From JOPF133 sp035505095 (GTDB lineage: Bacteria > Acidobacteriota > Terriglobia > Bryobacterales > Bryobacteraceae), in the NCBI GenBank assembly GCA_035505095.1, contig DATJRE010000387.1, positions 1-6,762 of the forward strand: DNA of 6,762 nt, read 5' to 3'. Within the stretch, counting starts at the first letter, position 1. Each line of letters begins with the position of its first letter. Made by a program: the position numbers and the translations under genes. This document shows, piece after piece, positions 1 to 6,058 of this stretch. Below the pieces are notes generated by a model, which saw only the letters and a list, made by a program, of their open reading frames with translations, made no database searches and was not told the origin of the DNA.

Positions 1-2
1 GG

Positions 3-1610
3 CTACACCCGGTAATTGCCGCAGATCGACACGTCCAGGCCCATCTCGCGGAAAGCCGCCGCCTTAGCGGCCAGCGCCAGGTCGGCCGAGGCCGCATCGC
101 GACCGTAAGCCACCTGCACATGGTTCGATTTGTGCCGCGCCATGAGCTGGTCGCGGGTCACGCCGTCCAGCACGGCGTGCATGATGGGCCATTGCGGCGT
201 GGTAATTCGCCAGCGGCGCTCGGTCTCCTCGGGCGGCAATTCCACAACCTTGGCGCGGCCCAGGTCGGCGCGCAGTACGCCGGCATCGACGAACACGCGG
301 CTCCAGACGATTTCGCCGGGCTTGCTCACGCCTTTCAATCCGCCGCCGCCCAACCGGAAATACATAGGCGGCTGGCGCTCGCTCACCGTGCCCGCATAGC
401 CGCCGATGAAGTGGGCCGGGGGCGCGGCGCCCGAAATCTCGAACACCCAGACGAACTCTTGGTGGCCGTTTACCGGGAAACTCTCGCCGTAGCGTACGTC
501 GTGCAGGGTGGTTTCGGGGGCATAGCCCAGCTCGGTCCAGACGCGGTTGGTGACCAGCGCATCCAGGCCGGCGCACTCGTCCACTTCGTTGAAGTGCGGC
601 AGCGCGCGCCCTTCGTAGAGCACCCGGCCATTGCCGCTGGCCTTCACCGGGGGCCGTTCCACGTTGTTGAGCAGGCCCTCGGCCAGGTCTGAAGCCGGCG
701 CCAGGTCCTTCAAGCCCTGCTGGTATTGAATGCCGATGGCATCGCAGCCGAAATCGTCGGCGATGCGCAGCGCGGCAATGTACATCTTGCATTGCTCGGC
801 AATCTGCTCGTCGGTCAGATCGGTTTCGGGGTTCGATCCGGTGCAAAAGCGCACACCCTTGCGGTCCAGCCACGCGCGCACCGCGGCGGCTTCGAACTCG
901 CTCACCTTCTGCATCTCCGCGTAGAGCGCCGACTGGCTCAGCCGCTCCTTAAACACGCCCGTGGGATGCAGCAGCTCATCGGGGATGATGGCGTTGTACA
1001 TGCCCATGCAGCCTTCATCGAAGATCCCCAGGATGGCCTTGCCGCGGCGCAGGCCGGCGGCCAGCTTCGTCCCGATCTCTTCGGCGCGGGCGGGCAACTG
1101 GAACTCCTTCAGCGGGTGAACGTGGCTCAAATCGTGAGCCACCGGCTGGCCGCCCAGCCAGCGGCGCAACCCGGCGGTGAAGAATTCGTCGGTGAAATTC
1201 TCGCTCCACAGGGAGCTGTAGCGGACGCCGGCCTTGGTCATGGAGGCGTTCAAATTGAGCATCCCGACCAGGCCCGGCCATTCGCCGCTCCAGTTGGCCA
1301 CGGTGAGGATCGGGCCCTGGTGTGTGTACAGCCCGTGCAGCACGTGGTGGCTGTATTGCCACACCGCTTCCACCACCACGAGGGGAGCGTTTGGGGGGAT
1401 ATTGCGGAAGACTTCCATTCCGTATTTCTGGCTGTCGATGAAGCCATGGCCCTTATGCGGGTCGCAGGGATGGCCGCGGCGCACCTCGCTCCCTTCGCGG
1501 CGGATGGCATTCATGACGGCTTCTTCGGCGCGCGACTGCGCCGCCCAGCATCTCTGGTTCGCCGAGAGACGCAGGTCGCCACTGGCGATCAGGATTACGG
1601 TTTCCGGCAT
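3..1610 (-). CDS. L-fucose/L-arabinose isomerase-family protein
   Basis: A cytosolic aldose-ketose isomerase of the FucI/AraA superfamily (COG2407-like), expected to interconvert a deoxyaldose or pentose and its ketose using a divalent metal such as Mn2+. The protein has 535 residues, slightly shorter than E. coli FucI (591). Comparing with FucI from memory, DLAEGLLNN (about 308-316) matches the segment carrying Glu337, FNEVDE (340-345) matches the segment carrying Asp361, and KSNHVQVAYG (494-503) matches the C-terminal segment carrying His528. The three metal/catalytic positions would be E311, D344 and H497, all present. FDEGCMGMYN (197-206) lies in the central domain. I chose ATG at 1610 over an in-frame TTG at 1631, because a promoter-like -10 at 1648-1653 would leave the TTG almost no leader. 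The Shine-Dalgarno is weak. The gene is on the same strand as the upstream permease but 162 bp away, so it is probably transcribed separately. The exact sugar cannot be read from sequence. Confidence 0.85.
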   Translation of the reverse strand: MPETVILIASGDLRLSANQRCWAAQSRAEEAVMNAIRREGSEVRRGHPCDPHKGHGFIDSQKYGMEVFRNIPPNAPLVVVEAVWQYSHHVLHGLYTHQGPILTVANWSGEWPGLVGMLNLNASMTKAGVRYSSLWSENFTDEFFTAGLRRWLGGQPVAHDLSHVHPLKEFQLPARAEEIGTKLAAGLRRGKAILGIFDEGCMGMYNAIIPDELLHPTGVFKERLSQSALYAEMQKVSEFEAAAVRAWLDRKGVRFCTGSNPETDLTDEQIAEQCKMYIAALRIADDFGCDAIGIQYQQGLKDLAPASDLAEGLLNNVERPPVKASGNGRVLYEGRALPHFNEVDECAGLDALVTNRVWTELGYAPETTLHDVRYGESFPVNGHQEFVWVFEISGAAPPAHFIGGYAGTVSERQPPMYFRLGGGGLKGVSKPGEIVWSRVFVDAGVLRADLGRAKVVELPPEETERRWRITTPQWPIMHAVLDGVTRDQLMARHKSNHVQVAYGRDAASADLALAAKAAAFREMGLDVSICGNYRV

Positions 1611-1647
1611 GACCTCATTCTCACACCGCAACGGCCCCGCAGTCCAG

Positions 1648-1675
1648 CGTATAGGCCCGAATTTAACGCTAAAAA
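1648..1675 (-). promoter_or_regulatory. Possible promoter of the isomerase gene
   Basis: This is an AT-richer island in a GC-rich gap. On the minus strand TTTTTA (1675-1670) is followed after 16 bp by TATACG (1653-1648), a fair -10 match with a poor -35. Transcription would start near 1641, about 30 nt before the ATG at 1610. This is inferred from spacing only. Confidence 0.35.
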
Positions 1676-1691
1676 CGGCGGATCGTGAGGA

Positions 1692-1706
1692 AACCGGCCG
1701 CCGGTT
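1692..1706 (-). terminator. Weak hairpin downstream of the permease gene
   Basis: AACCGG and CCGGTT (6 bp, 3-nt loop) form a hairpin, followed on the minus strand by only a short T run. A second inverted repeat, GCGGTTT (1723-1729) with AAACCGC (1752-1758), lies between it and the permease stop. Either could help end the padR-permease transcript, but neither has the T-tract of a convincing intrinsic terminator. Confidence 0.25.
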
Positions 1707-1772
1707 CCGTCTGGCGGGCCGGGCGGTTTCACCTGGTAGATTCGGGCGCCAAAACCGCGCGGCGGCCGGGCA

Positions 1773-4424
1773 TCACTCGTAGCGCAAGGCCACCACCGGG
1801 GAAATGCGTGTGGCGCGCCGCGCCGGGATGGCGGTGGCGGCCAGAACCACGAGGGCCAGCGCCAGCGGCGCCAGCAGAAAGGTGGTGGCGTCCAGGGCGC
1901 TGACGCCGAACAGCATGGTGTTCAGCAACCGGGTGAGCGCCAGCGCGCCGCCCATCCCCAGGGCGATGCCTGCCAGCGCCAGCCCAGCCCCCTGCCGCGC
2001 CACCAGGCGGAGCACTTCGCCGGGGCGCGCGCCCAGCGCCATGCGGATGCCGATTTCCTGGGTGCGCTGCGCCACCGAATAGGCAATCAGGCCGTAGATA
2101 CCCACGGCCGCGAGCAGCACGGCGATAGCGGCGAAGAAGCCCAGCAGGGCGGTATCCAGGCGCGGCTCGGCCACATCCCGAGCCATCTCCTGCTGCATGG
2201 TGGTCACCTCCGCCACCGTGGCCGAGGAACTGGCCGCTTGCACCGCCTGCCGCAGCGCGGGCGCCACCGGGCCGATTCCGGGCGCCGTCCGCACCAGCAG
2301 GTAGAGGCGCGGCGCGTAGCTCTGGCCGAGCGGCATGTAATAGGCTGCGTCGGAATCCTGGTCGCGGCGTCCCAGGTATTTGACATCGCCCACTACGCCG
2401 ACGATCTGCATCCATTGGTTTCCCAACTCAGCCCCACTCTGGCGGATGCGCTCGCCGATGGGGTCCCGGCCCGGAAAGAACCGCCGCGCCATGCTCTGGC
2501 TGATGATGGCTACCGGTTGCCCGTTGGGCGTATCGTGCTCCGTGAAGTAGCGGCCGCGCAGCAGCGGAGTCTGGAGCGCCTGGAAATACTCCGGGCTCAC
2601 GGTCACGTCCGAGACGATGGGGTTGATCTCTCCGGCCGCCACCGCCTGGCCCTCGATCCCAAAAGTATCCGCATCGCCCTGCCGATCCGGCGGCAAGGCA
2701 TCCGTCACCGCCGCCATCTCCACGCCGGGCACCTGGCGCACGCGCCGCAGCACTTCCTCATAAAACGGCACGCCCGTATTGGGATCGCGGAATTTCGGAT
2801 CGCCGGGCGAAATGAGGGCGCTCCAGAGACGGTCCGCGGGCGCTGAGAACCCGCCGCTGACGCGTTCCAGCCGCGCGAGGCTGCGCAAGAGAAGGCCGGC
2901 CCCCACCAGCAGCATCAGCGACAGCGCGATTTCCGCGGTGACCAGAACCGAGCGCGTGCGGCGGCGTGCCCGGCCGGAACTGCCCCTGCCGCCCTCTTTG
3001 AGAGTGGTGCTGAGGTGGGCGCGGGCATTCTGGAGGGCCGGAAGGATCCCCGCCAGCATGCCGGCGACGACGGAGATGGACAGCACGAAGGCCAGGGCGC
3101 GCCAATCCAGGCGCACCGAGTCGATCATGGCGAGGTTGCCGGGATTCCAGGCGCGCAGCAGCGCGATGGCGCCATAAGCCAGCAGCATGCCGGCTGCGCC
3201 CCCGGCGATGGCCAGGAGCGTGCTTTCCACCAGCAACTGACGCACCAGGCGCAAGCGGCCGGCGCCCAGGCTGAGCCGCAGGGCCATCTCGCGCTCGCGC
3301 ACGGTGCCGCGCGCCAGCATCAGGTTGGCCCCGTTGACCACGGCGATCAGCAGCACCAACCCCACCGCGCCGATCAGCACCAGCAGTGCCTTGCGCACCC
3401 GCGGATCGCCGATCACCCAATCGCGCACCCCCAGCATCGGCAGCGTCAGGCGCTTGTAAATGGGATTCTGCCGCATCATGCGCATGGCGATGGCGCTGGT
3501 CTCGGCGCGCGCCTGCGCCATGGTCACCCCCGGCTTCAGCCGCGCCAGGCCGCGATAGAACCACGGGCCATAGCGCGTGGGCGGCGCCAGCTTCAGGTTG
3601 ATCCAGGCCTCCGTATCCTCATGTGGGAATCCCACCGAGCGCGGCGCCACGCCGATCACGGTGTACGGAAGGCCGCCTACCAGGATCGACTCCCCCAGCA
3701 CGTTGGGATCGGCCCCGAAGCGCCGGCGCCACAGCCGCTCGCCGAGCACGATGAGCGATGGGCTGGTGGGAGAATCCTCGCCCGCGGCGAAGGCCCGCCC
3801 GAGAATCGGCTGAACCGCCAGCGCCCGGAAAAAGCCGCTGGTCACCACCGCGCCGCGCACCGGTTCGGCCGGCCCCTGCGGCCCGCCGATATCCAGTTGC
3901 GTGGTCGAAAACAGCGAGGGTTCCAGGAAGACGTGGTTGCCCGCCTGCCAGGTTTGGAAATCGCGCAGGCACAGGGTGCCGAATTCGAAATCGCGCGGGT
4001 AGTAGTGCAGGCAGACCACCGCCAGGCGGTCGGCCTGCGGATACGGCAGCGGCCGCACCAGCACCCCGTAGACCACGCTGAACATGGCGGTATTAGCGCC
4101 GATGCCGAGCGCCAAGACGAGGGTCGTGGCGGCGGCAAAGCCAGGACTGCGGCGGAGCGAGCGTAGGCCGTAGCGGATGTCGCGCGTGAGTTCTTCGAGC
4201 AGGCGGCCTATCCTTGCCTGCCGCACTTCTTCTTTCACCTGCTCCACGCCGCCCAGTTCCAGGCGCGCCGCCCGCGCGGCCGCCGCGGGGTCGAAACCGG
4301 CGCGCTGGAATTGGGCAGTCAACCCGTCCAGGTAAGCACGCAGTTCCTGGTCCAGATCGCGTTCCACCGCGCCCGTGTGCCGCAGGTTCCGCCAGAGGCT
4401 CCGCAGGCGCTTCAGCCAGTTCAC
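1773..4424 (-). CDS. ADOP-family ABC transporter permease (MacB/FtsX type)
   Basis: An inner-membrane permease-like protein of 883 residues. Residues 1-80 form a cytosolic prefix (ELRAYLDGLTAQF, then AARLELGGVEQVKEEVRQAR) typical of acidobacterial ADOP proteins. DIRYGLRSLRRSPGF (82-96) leads into the first membrane helix (about 97-120, LALGIGANTAMFSVV). A periplasmic MacB-PCD-like domain (about 121-340) and an FtsX unit with helices near 346-369, 400-423 and 444-464 follow. The module then repeats: helix about 492-514, periplasmic domain about 515-757, and helices near 758-782, 812-834 and 847-866. The FtsX motifs REREMALRLSLGAGR (376-390) and RTQEIGIRMALGARPGEV (787-804) confirm the duplication, and the end IPARRATRISPVVALRYE is the usual family terminus. 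The start is GTG with GGAG 7 nt upstream, overlapping the padR stop, so translation is probably coupled. No ATPase gene is in this operon. Mechanotransmission or efflux/lipoprotein roles are known for MacB relatives; the substrate here is unknown. Confidence 0.93.
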   Translation of the reverse strand: MNWLKRLRSLWRNLRHTGAVERDLDQELRAYLDGLTAQFQRAGFDPAAAARAARLELGGVEQVKEEVRQARIGRLLEELTRDIRYGLRSLRRSPGFAAATTLVLALGIGANTAMFSVVYGVLVRPLPYPQADRLAVVCLHYYPRDFEFGTLCLRDFQTWQAGNHVFLEPSLFSTTQLDIGGPQGPAEPVRGAVVTSGFFRALAVQPILGRAFAAGEDSPTSPSLIVLGERLWRRRFGADPNVLGESILVGGLPYTVIGVAPRSVGFPHEDTEAWINLKLAPPTRYGPWFYRGLARLKPGVTMAQARAETSAIAMRMMRQNPIYKRLTLPMLGVRDWVIGDPRVRKALLVLIGAVGLVLLIAVVNGANLMLARGTVREREMALRLSLGAGRLRLVRQLLVESTLLAIAGGAAGMLLAYGAIALLRAWNPGNLAMIDSVRLDWRALAFVLSISVVAGMLAGILPALQNARAHLSTTLKEGGRGSSGRARRRTRSVLVTAEIALSLMLLVGAGLLLRSLARLERVSGGFSAPADRLWSALISPGDPKFRDPNTGVPFYEEVLRRVRQVPGVEMAAVTDALPPDRQGDADTFGIEGQAVAAGEINPIVSDVTVSPEYFQALQTPLLRGRYFTEHDTPNGQPVAIISQSMARRFFPGRDPIGERIRQSGAELGNQWMQIVGVVGDVKYLGRRDQDSDAAYYMPLGQSYAPRLYLLVRTAPGIGPVAPALRQAVQAASSSATVAEVTTMQQEMARDVAEPRLDTALLGFFAAIAVLLAAVGIYGLIAYSVAQRTQEIGIRMALGARPGEVLRLVARQGAGLALAGIALGMGGALALTRLLNTMLFGVSALDATTFLLAPLALALVVLAATAIPARRATRISPVVALRYE

Positions 4425-4431
4425 CGCGCCG

Positions 4432-4435
4432 CTCC
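4432..4435 (-). promoter_or_regulatory. Ribosome binding site of the permease, overlapping the padR stop
   Basis: GGAG on the minus strand lies 7 nt before the GTG start at 4424. Its first base is the last base of the TAG stop of the regulator gene (4437-4435). The arrangement fixes the GTG start and suggests that ribosomes finishing the regulator reinitiate on the permease. Confidence 0.7.
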
Positions 4436-4767
4436 TACACCGCGCGCAGCGCGCTGCGCATGGCCACGGCGATGGTTTCCCACTGGCGCGTTTCGGCCTG
4501 AAGCTGCCGCCGGCCCGCGGCGGTCAGCCGGTAAAATTTGGCGCGGCGGTTATTTTCGCTCTCGCCCCAATAGGACGCCAGCCACCCAGCCTCTTCCATC
4601 CGGTGCAGCGCCGGAAACAGCGACCCCGGCTTCACCTGAAAAGTGCCTTTGGTGACCTGCGCGATGCGGTTCGCAATCCCCAGCCCGTGCATTTCCGCGA
4701 GCGCCAGCACTTTCAGAATCAGCAGATCGAGCGTTCCCTGGAGTAAATTGGCCTGGCTGCCTGGCAT
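4435..4767 (-). CDS. PadR-family transcriptional regulator
   Basis: A 110-residue DNA-binding regulator, presumably a dimeric repressor of its own operon. Residues 8-85 form the PadR winged helix: LLQGTLDLLILKVLALAEMHGLGIANRI (8-35), then the recognition region VKPGSLFPALHRMEEAGWL (45-63) and the wing ESENNRRAKFYRLTAAGRRQL (69-89). The short C-terminal helix (about 91-108) would serve dimerisation, as in the small PadR proteins (subfamily 2) that have no long effector arm. The close match to PadR proteins preceding ADOP permeases supports the name. I chose ATG at 4767, which has GAGG 5 nt upstream. An in-frame TTG at 4824 would add 19 residues, but it sits inside the -35 box of the likely promoter and so should not be translated. 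The gene is 10 bp upstream of the permease and divergent from the aldo/keto reductase. The effector is unknown. Confidence 0.92.
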   Translation of the reverse strand: MPGSQANLLQGTLDLLILKVLALAEMHGLGIANRIAQVTKGTFQVKPGSLFPALHRMEEAGWLASYWGESENNRRAKFYRLTAAGRRQLQAETRQWETIAVAMRSALRAV

Positions 4768-4772
4768 GTATA

Positions 4773-4776
4773 CCTC
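4773..4776 (-). promoter_or_regulatory. Ribosome binding site deciding the padR start
   Basis: GAGG on the minus strand, 5 nt before the ATG at 4767, supports the short 110-residue form of the regulator. It overlaps one arm of a small inverted repeat, CTCG-TAT-CGAG (4774-4784), which is too short to be a firm RNA hairpin but could be part of an operator. Confidence 0.6.
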
Positions 4777-4795
4777 GTATCGAGAGTCTATAGGA

Positions 4796-4824
4796 AGTCT
4801 ACGGGCGCTCGTATAGAATGTCAA
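4796..4824 (-). promoter_or_regulatory. Sigma70-type promoter of padR and the permease
   Basis: On the minus strand a perfect TTGACA (4824-4819) is followed after 17 bp by TAGACT (4801-4796), a 4 of 6 match to TATAAT. Transcription would begin near 4789, giving a leader of about 22 nt before the ATG at 4767. This is the best promoter in the window, and a TAGACT repeat starts right at the predicted transcription start. Confidence 0.7.
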
Positions 4825-4852
4825 TAGGGAAACAGAGCGGGCCGCGCCCTGT

Positions 4853-4858
4853 TAGACT
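4853..4858 (+). promoter_or_regulatory. -10-like box directly upstream of the aldo/keto reductase
   Basis: TAGACT lies 9 nt before the ATG at 4868, so transcription would start at or within a few nt of the start codon. No purine-rich Shine-Dalgarno is visible between box and ATG, and no good -35 is present 16-18 bp upstream. An alternative -10, TAGAAT (4814-4819), would give a leader of about 42 nt, also without a Shine-Dalgarno. Confidence 0.35.
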
Positions 4859-4867
4859 ATCGGTTTC

Positions 4868-5836
4868 ATGGAACAGCGCACACTCCTGCACACCGATCTG
4901 ACGGTCTCCCGCGCCTGCTTCGGGACCATGACTCTTGGCAAGCCCTGCGACGTGGCCTACTCCGGGCGCCTGGTGGATGCCTGCATGGACCACGGCATCA
5001 ATTTTTTCGACACCGCCAACATGTATCAGAAGGGCGTGGCCGAATCGATGCTGGGCGAAATTCTGAAGGGCCGCCGCAACCGCGTGGTGCTGGCCAGCAA
5101 AGCCGCCTGCAAAATGGGTTCGGGGCCCGATGAAGGCGGGCTGTCGCGCGCCGCCCTGCTCAAGGCCCTCGACGCCACGCTCCAGCGCCTCCAGACCGAT
5201 TACCTGGACCTCTACTACCTGCATTTCCCCGACTGGTCCGTGCCTGTCGAAGAGACGCTCGAAGCCATGGACCAGGCCGTGCGCGCAGGCAAGGTGCGCT
5301 ACCCCGCCAGCTCCAATTACGCCGGCTGGCAGGTGGTGCAGATGCTCTGGATCTCCGCCGAAAAGGGCTACCGGCCGCCCTACGTTTCGCAGCCTATGTA
5401 CAACCTGCTGGCGCGCGCCATCGAAGCCGAGTACCTGCCCATGTGCAAGCAGTTCGGCGTCTCCACGGTGGTCTACAATCCGCTGGCCGGCGGCCTGCTC
5501 ACCGGCAAGCAGCAGATCGAGCGGCCCATCCCCGGCACGCGCTTCGACAACAACCAGTTGTACCTCGACCGCTATTGGCACCCCGCGTATTTCGCAGCCG
5601 TGGACGAGTTGCGCGCCATTGGAGAAAAGGCCGGCCGCAGCCTGGTGGATCTCTCCCTGAGCTGGCTGCTGCACCACACCGCCGCCGATTGCGTGATTCT
5701 GGGCGCCTCCCGCATGGAGCAATTGGAGCAGAACCTGGCCGCCCTTGAAGCCGGTCCGCTGCCCGAGGACGTAGTGAAAGCCTGTGACGCCGTCTGGCGC
5801 AACCTGCGGGGGATCACGCCGAAGTACAACCGATAG
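4868..5836 (+). CDS. Aldo/keto reductase
   Basis: A 322-residue cytosolic NAD(P)H-dependent oxidoreductase with the (beta/alpha)8 aldo/keto reductase fold, reducing aldehydes or ketones to alcohols. The start TLLHTDLTVSRACFGTMTLG (5-24) is the usual first strand. The catalytic tetrad is visible: D48 in INFFDTANMY, Y53 in the same motif, K78 in VVLASKAA and H119 in LYYLHF. GKVRYPASSN (141-150) and VSQPMYNLLARAIEAEYL (173-190) are the expected later strands, and ILGASRMEQLEQNL (277-290) is the cofactor phosphate-binding loop typical of NADPH-preferring members. Length is normal and nothing is truncated. The gene is divergent from padR across 100 bp and may share its control. It ends 3 bp before a long inverted repeat. 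Substrate is not readable from sequence; reduction of a sugar-derived aldehyde is possible given the isomerase nearby. Confidence 0.93.
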   Translation: MEQRTLLHTDLTVSRACFGTMTLGKPCDVAYSGRLVDACMDHGINFFDTANMYQKGVAESMLGEILKGRRNRVVLASKAACKMGSGPDEGGLSRAALLKALDATLQRLQTDYLDLYYLHFPDWSVPVEETLEAMDQAVRAGKVRYPASSNYAGWQVVQMLWISAEKGYRPPYVSQPMYNLLARAIEAEYLPMCKQFGVSTVVYNPLAGGLLTGKQQIERPIPGTRFDNNQLYLDRYWHPAYFAAVDELRAIGEKAGRSLVDLSLSWLLHHTAADCVILGASRMEQLEQNLAALEAGPLPEDVVKACDAVWRNLRGITPKYNR

Positions 5837-5839
5837 CGG

Positions 5840-6024
5840 GCGGGTGGGGGCCCGATTCACCGCGGAGACGCGGAGGGCGCGGAGGAAGCGCGGAGAAAAA
5901 ACGGGGAGAAAAACAGGGAGAACAACACTTGCGGTCTCGTGGAAGGGGGAGGTTGGTGTTCTGTTTCTTCTCCGCGCTTCCTCCGCGCCCTCCGGGCCTC
6001 CGCGGTGAGACGGGCCCCACCCGC
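5840..6024. repeat. Long imperfect inverted repeat (CGCGGAG-type stem-loop)
   Basis: The left arm (5840-5902) pairs with the right arm (5963-6024) with about five mismatches and one bulged G, roughly 92% complementary, around a 60-nt centre. After a 16-nt left-side bulge, pairing resumes for six bp (5919-5924 with 5957-5962). The left arm contains CGCGGAG four times, at 5861, 5869, 5878 and 5889; the right arm carries the complement. Translated, the element gives strings such as TAETRRARRKRGEK or FLRALRVSAVN, which I recall as recurring spurious peptides in many bacterial genomes, so this is probably a dispersed intergenic repeat. It could also block transcription between the reductase and the ATPase, although no T-tract follows. 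No flanking target duplication is evident. Confidence 0.85.
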
Positions 6025-6044
6025 GGTGACACCGGCCCCCGCCG

Positions 6045-6050
6045 TACAAT
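6045..6050 (+). promoter_or_regulatory. -10-like box directly upstream of the ABC ATPase
   Basis: TACAAT matches the -10 consensus at 5 of 6 positions and ends 8 nt before the ATG at 6059, so a transcript would begin at or almost at the start codon. There is no Shine-Dalgarno before this ATG. A -35-like GTGACA (6026-6031) is present but only 13 bp upstream, too close for a standard promoter. The box lies just outside the long inverted repeat. Confidence 0.4.
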
Positions 6051-6058
6051 GAAATCAC

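Larger units (their letters stand above)
4781..4862. promoter_or_regulatory. Candidate PadR operator repeats in the divergent promoter region
   Basis: TAGACTATCG (plus, 4853-4862) and TAGACTCTCG (minus, 4790-4781) match at 9 of 10 positions in inverted orientation, one next to each divergent gene. A third TAGACT lies on the minus strand at 4801-4796, exactly 11 bp from the second, about one helical turn. The CTCGTAT element also occurs twice (4774-4780 and 4808-4814). Such repeats over promoter elements fit regulator binding sites. Assigning them to PadR rests on autoregulation being common in that family. Confidence 0.4.

Noticed and set aside
678..745. Suspected loss of a catalytic Glu in the isomerase, because the IQYQQGLKDL segment has no Glu
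   Set aside because: On closer comparison with FucI the metal-binding Glu lies a little further on, in the EGLLNN motif, where E311 is present; the active-site set looks intact.
726..1688. A 320-codon plus-strand frame opposite the isomerase
   Set aside because: It is antisense to a clear enzyme gene, with low-complexity Ala/Gly/His composition and no domain; it is explained by codon bias.
3015..4166. A 383-codon plus-strand frame opposite the permease
   Set aside because: It is rich in His, Gln, Arg and Ala with no domain, and antisense to the well-supported permease; a shadow frame.
5861..5895. CGCGGAG units considered as a CRISPR or VNTR array
   Set aside because: The units are 7 bp with irregular 8, 9 and 11 bp spacing and no spacers of CRISPR length; they are internal structure of the inverted-repeat arm.
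5784..6032. Short frames on both strands through the inverted repeat
   Set aside because: Their peptides are the recurring spurious translations of the CGCGGAG repeat and overlap the reductase end; there is no sign of real coding.
6026..6050. GTGACA and TACAAT as a standard -35/-10 promoter for the ATPase
   Set aside because: The 13-bp spacer is too short for sigma70 promoters; only the -10-like box is kept.
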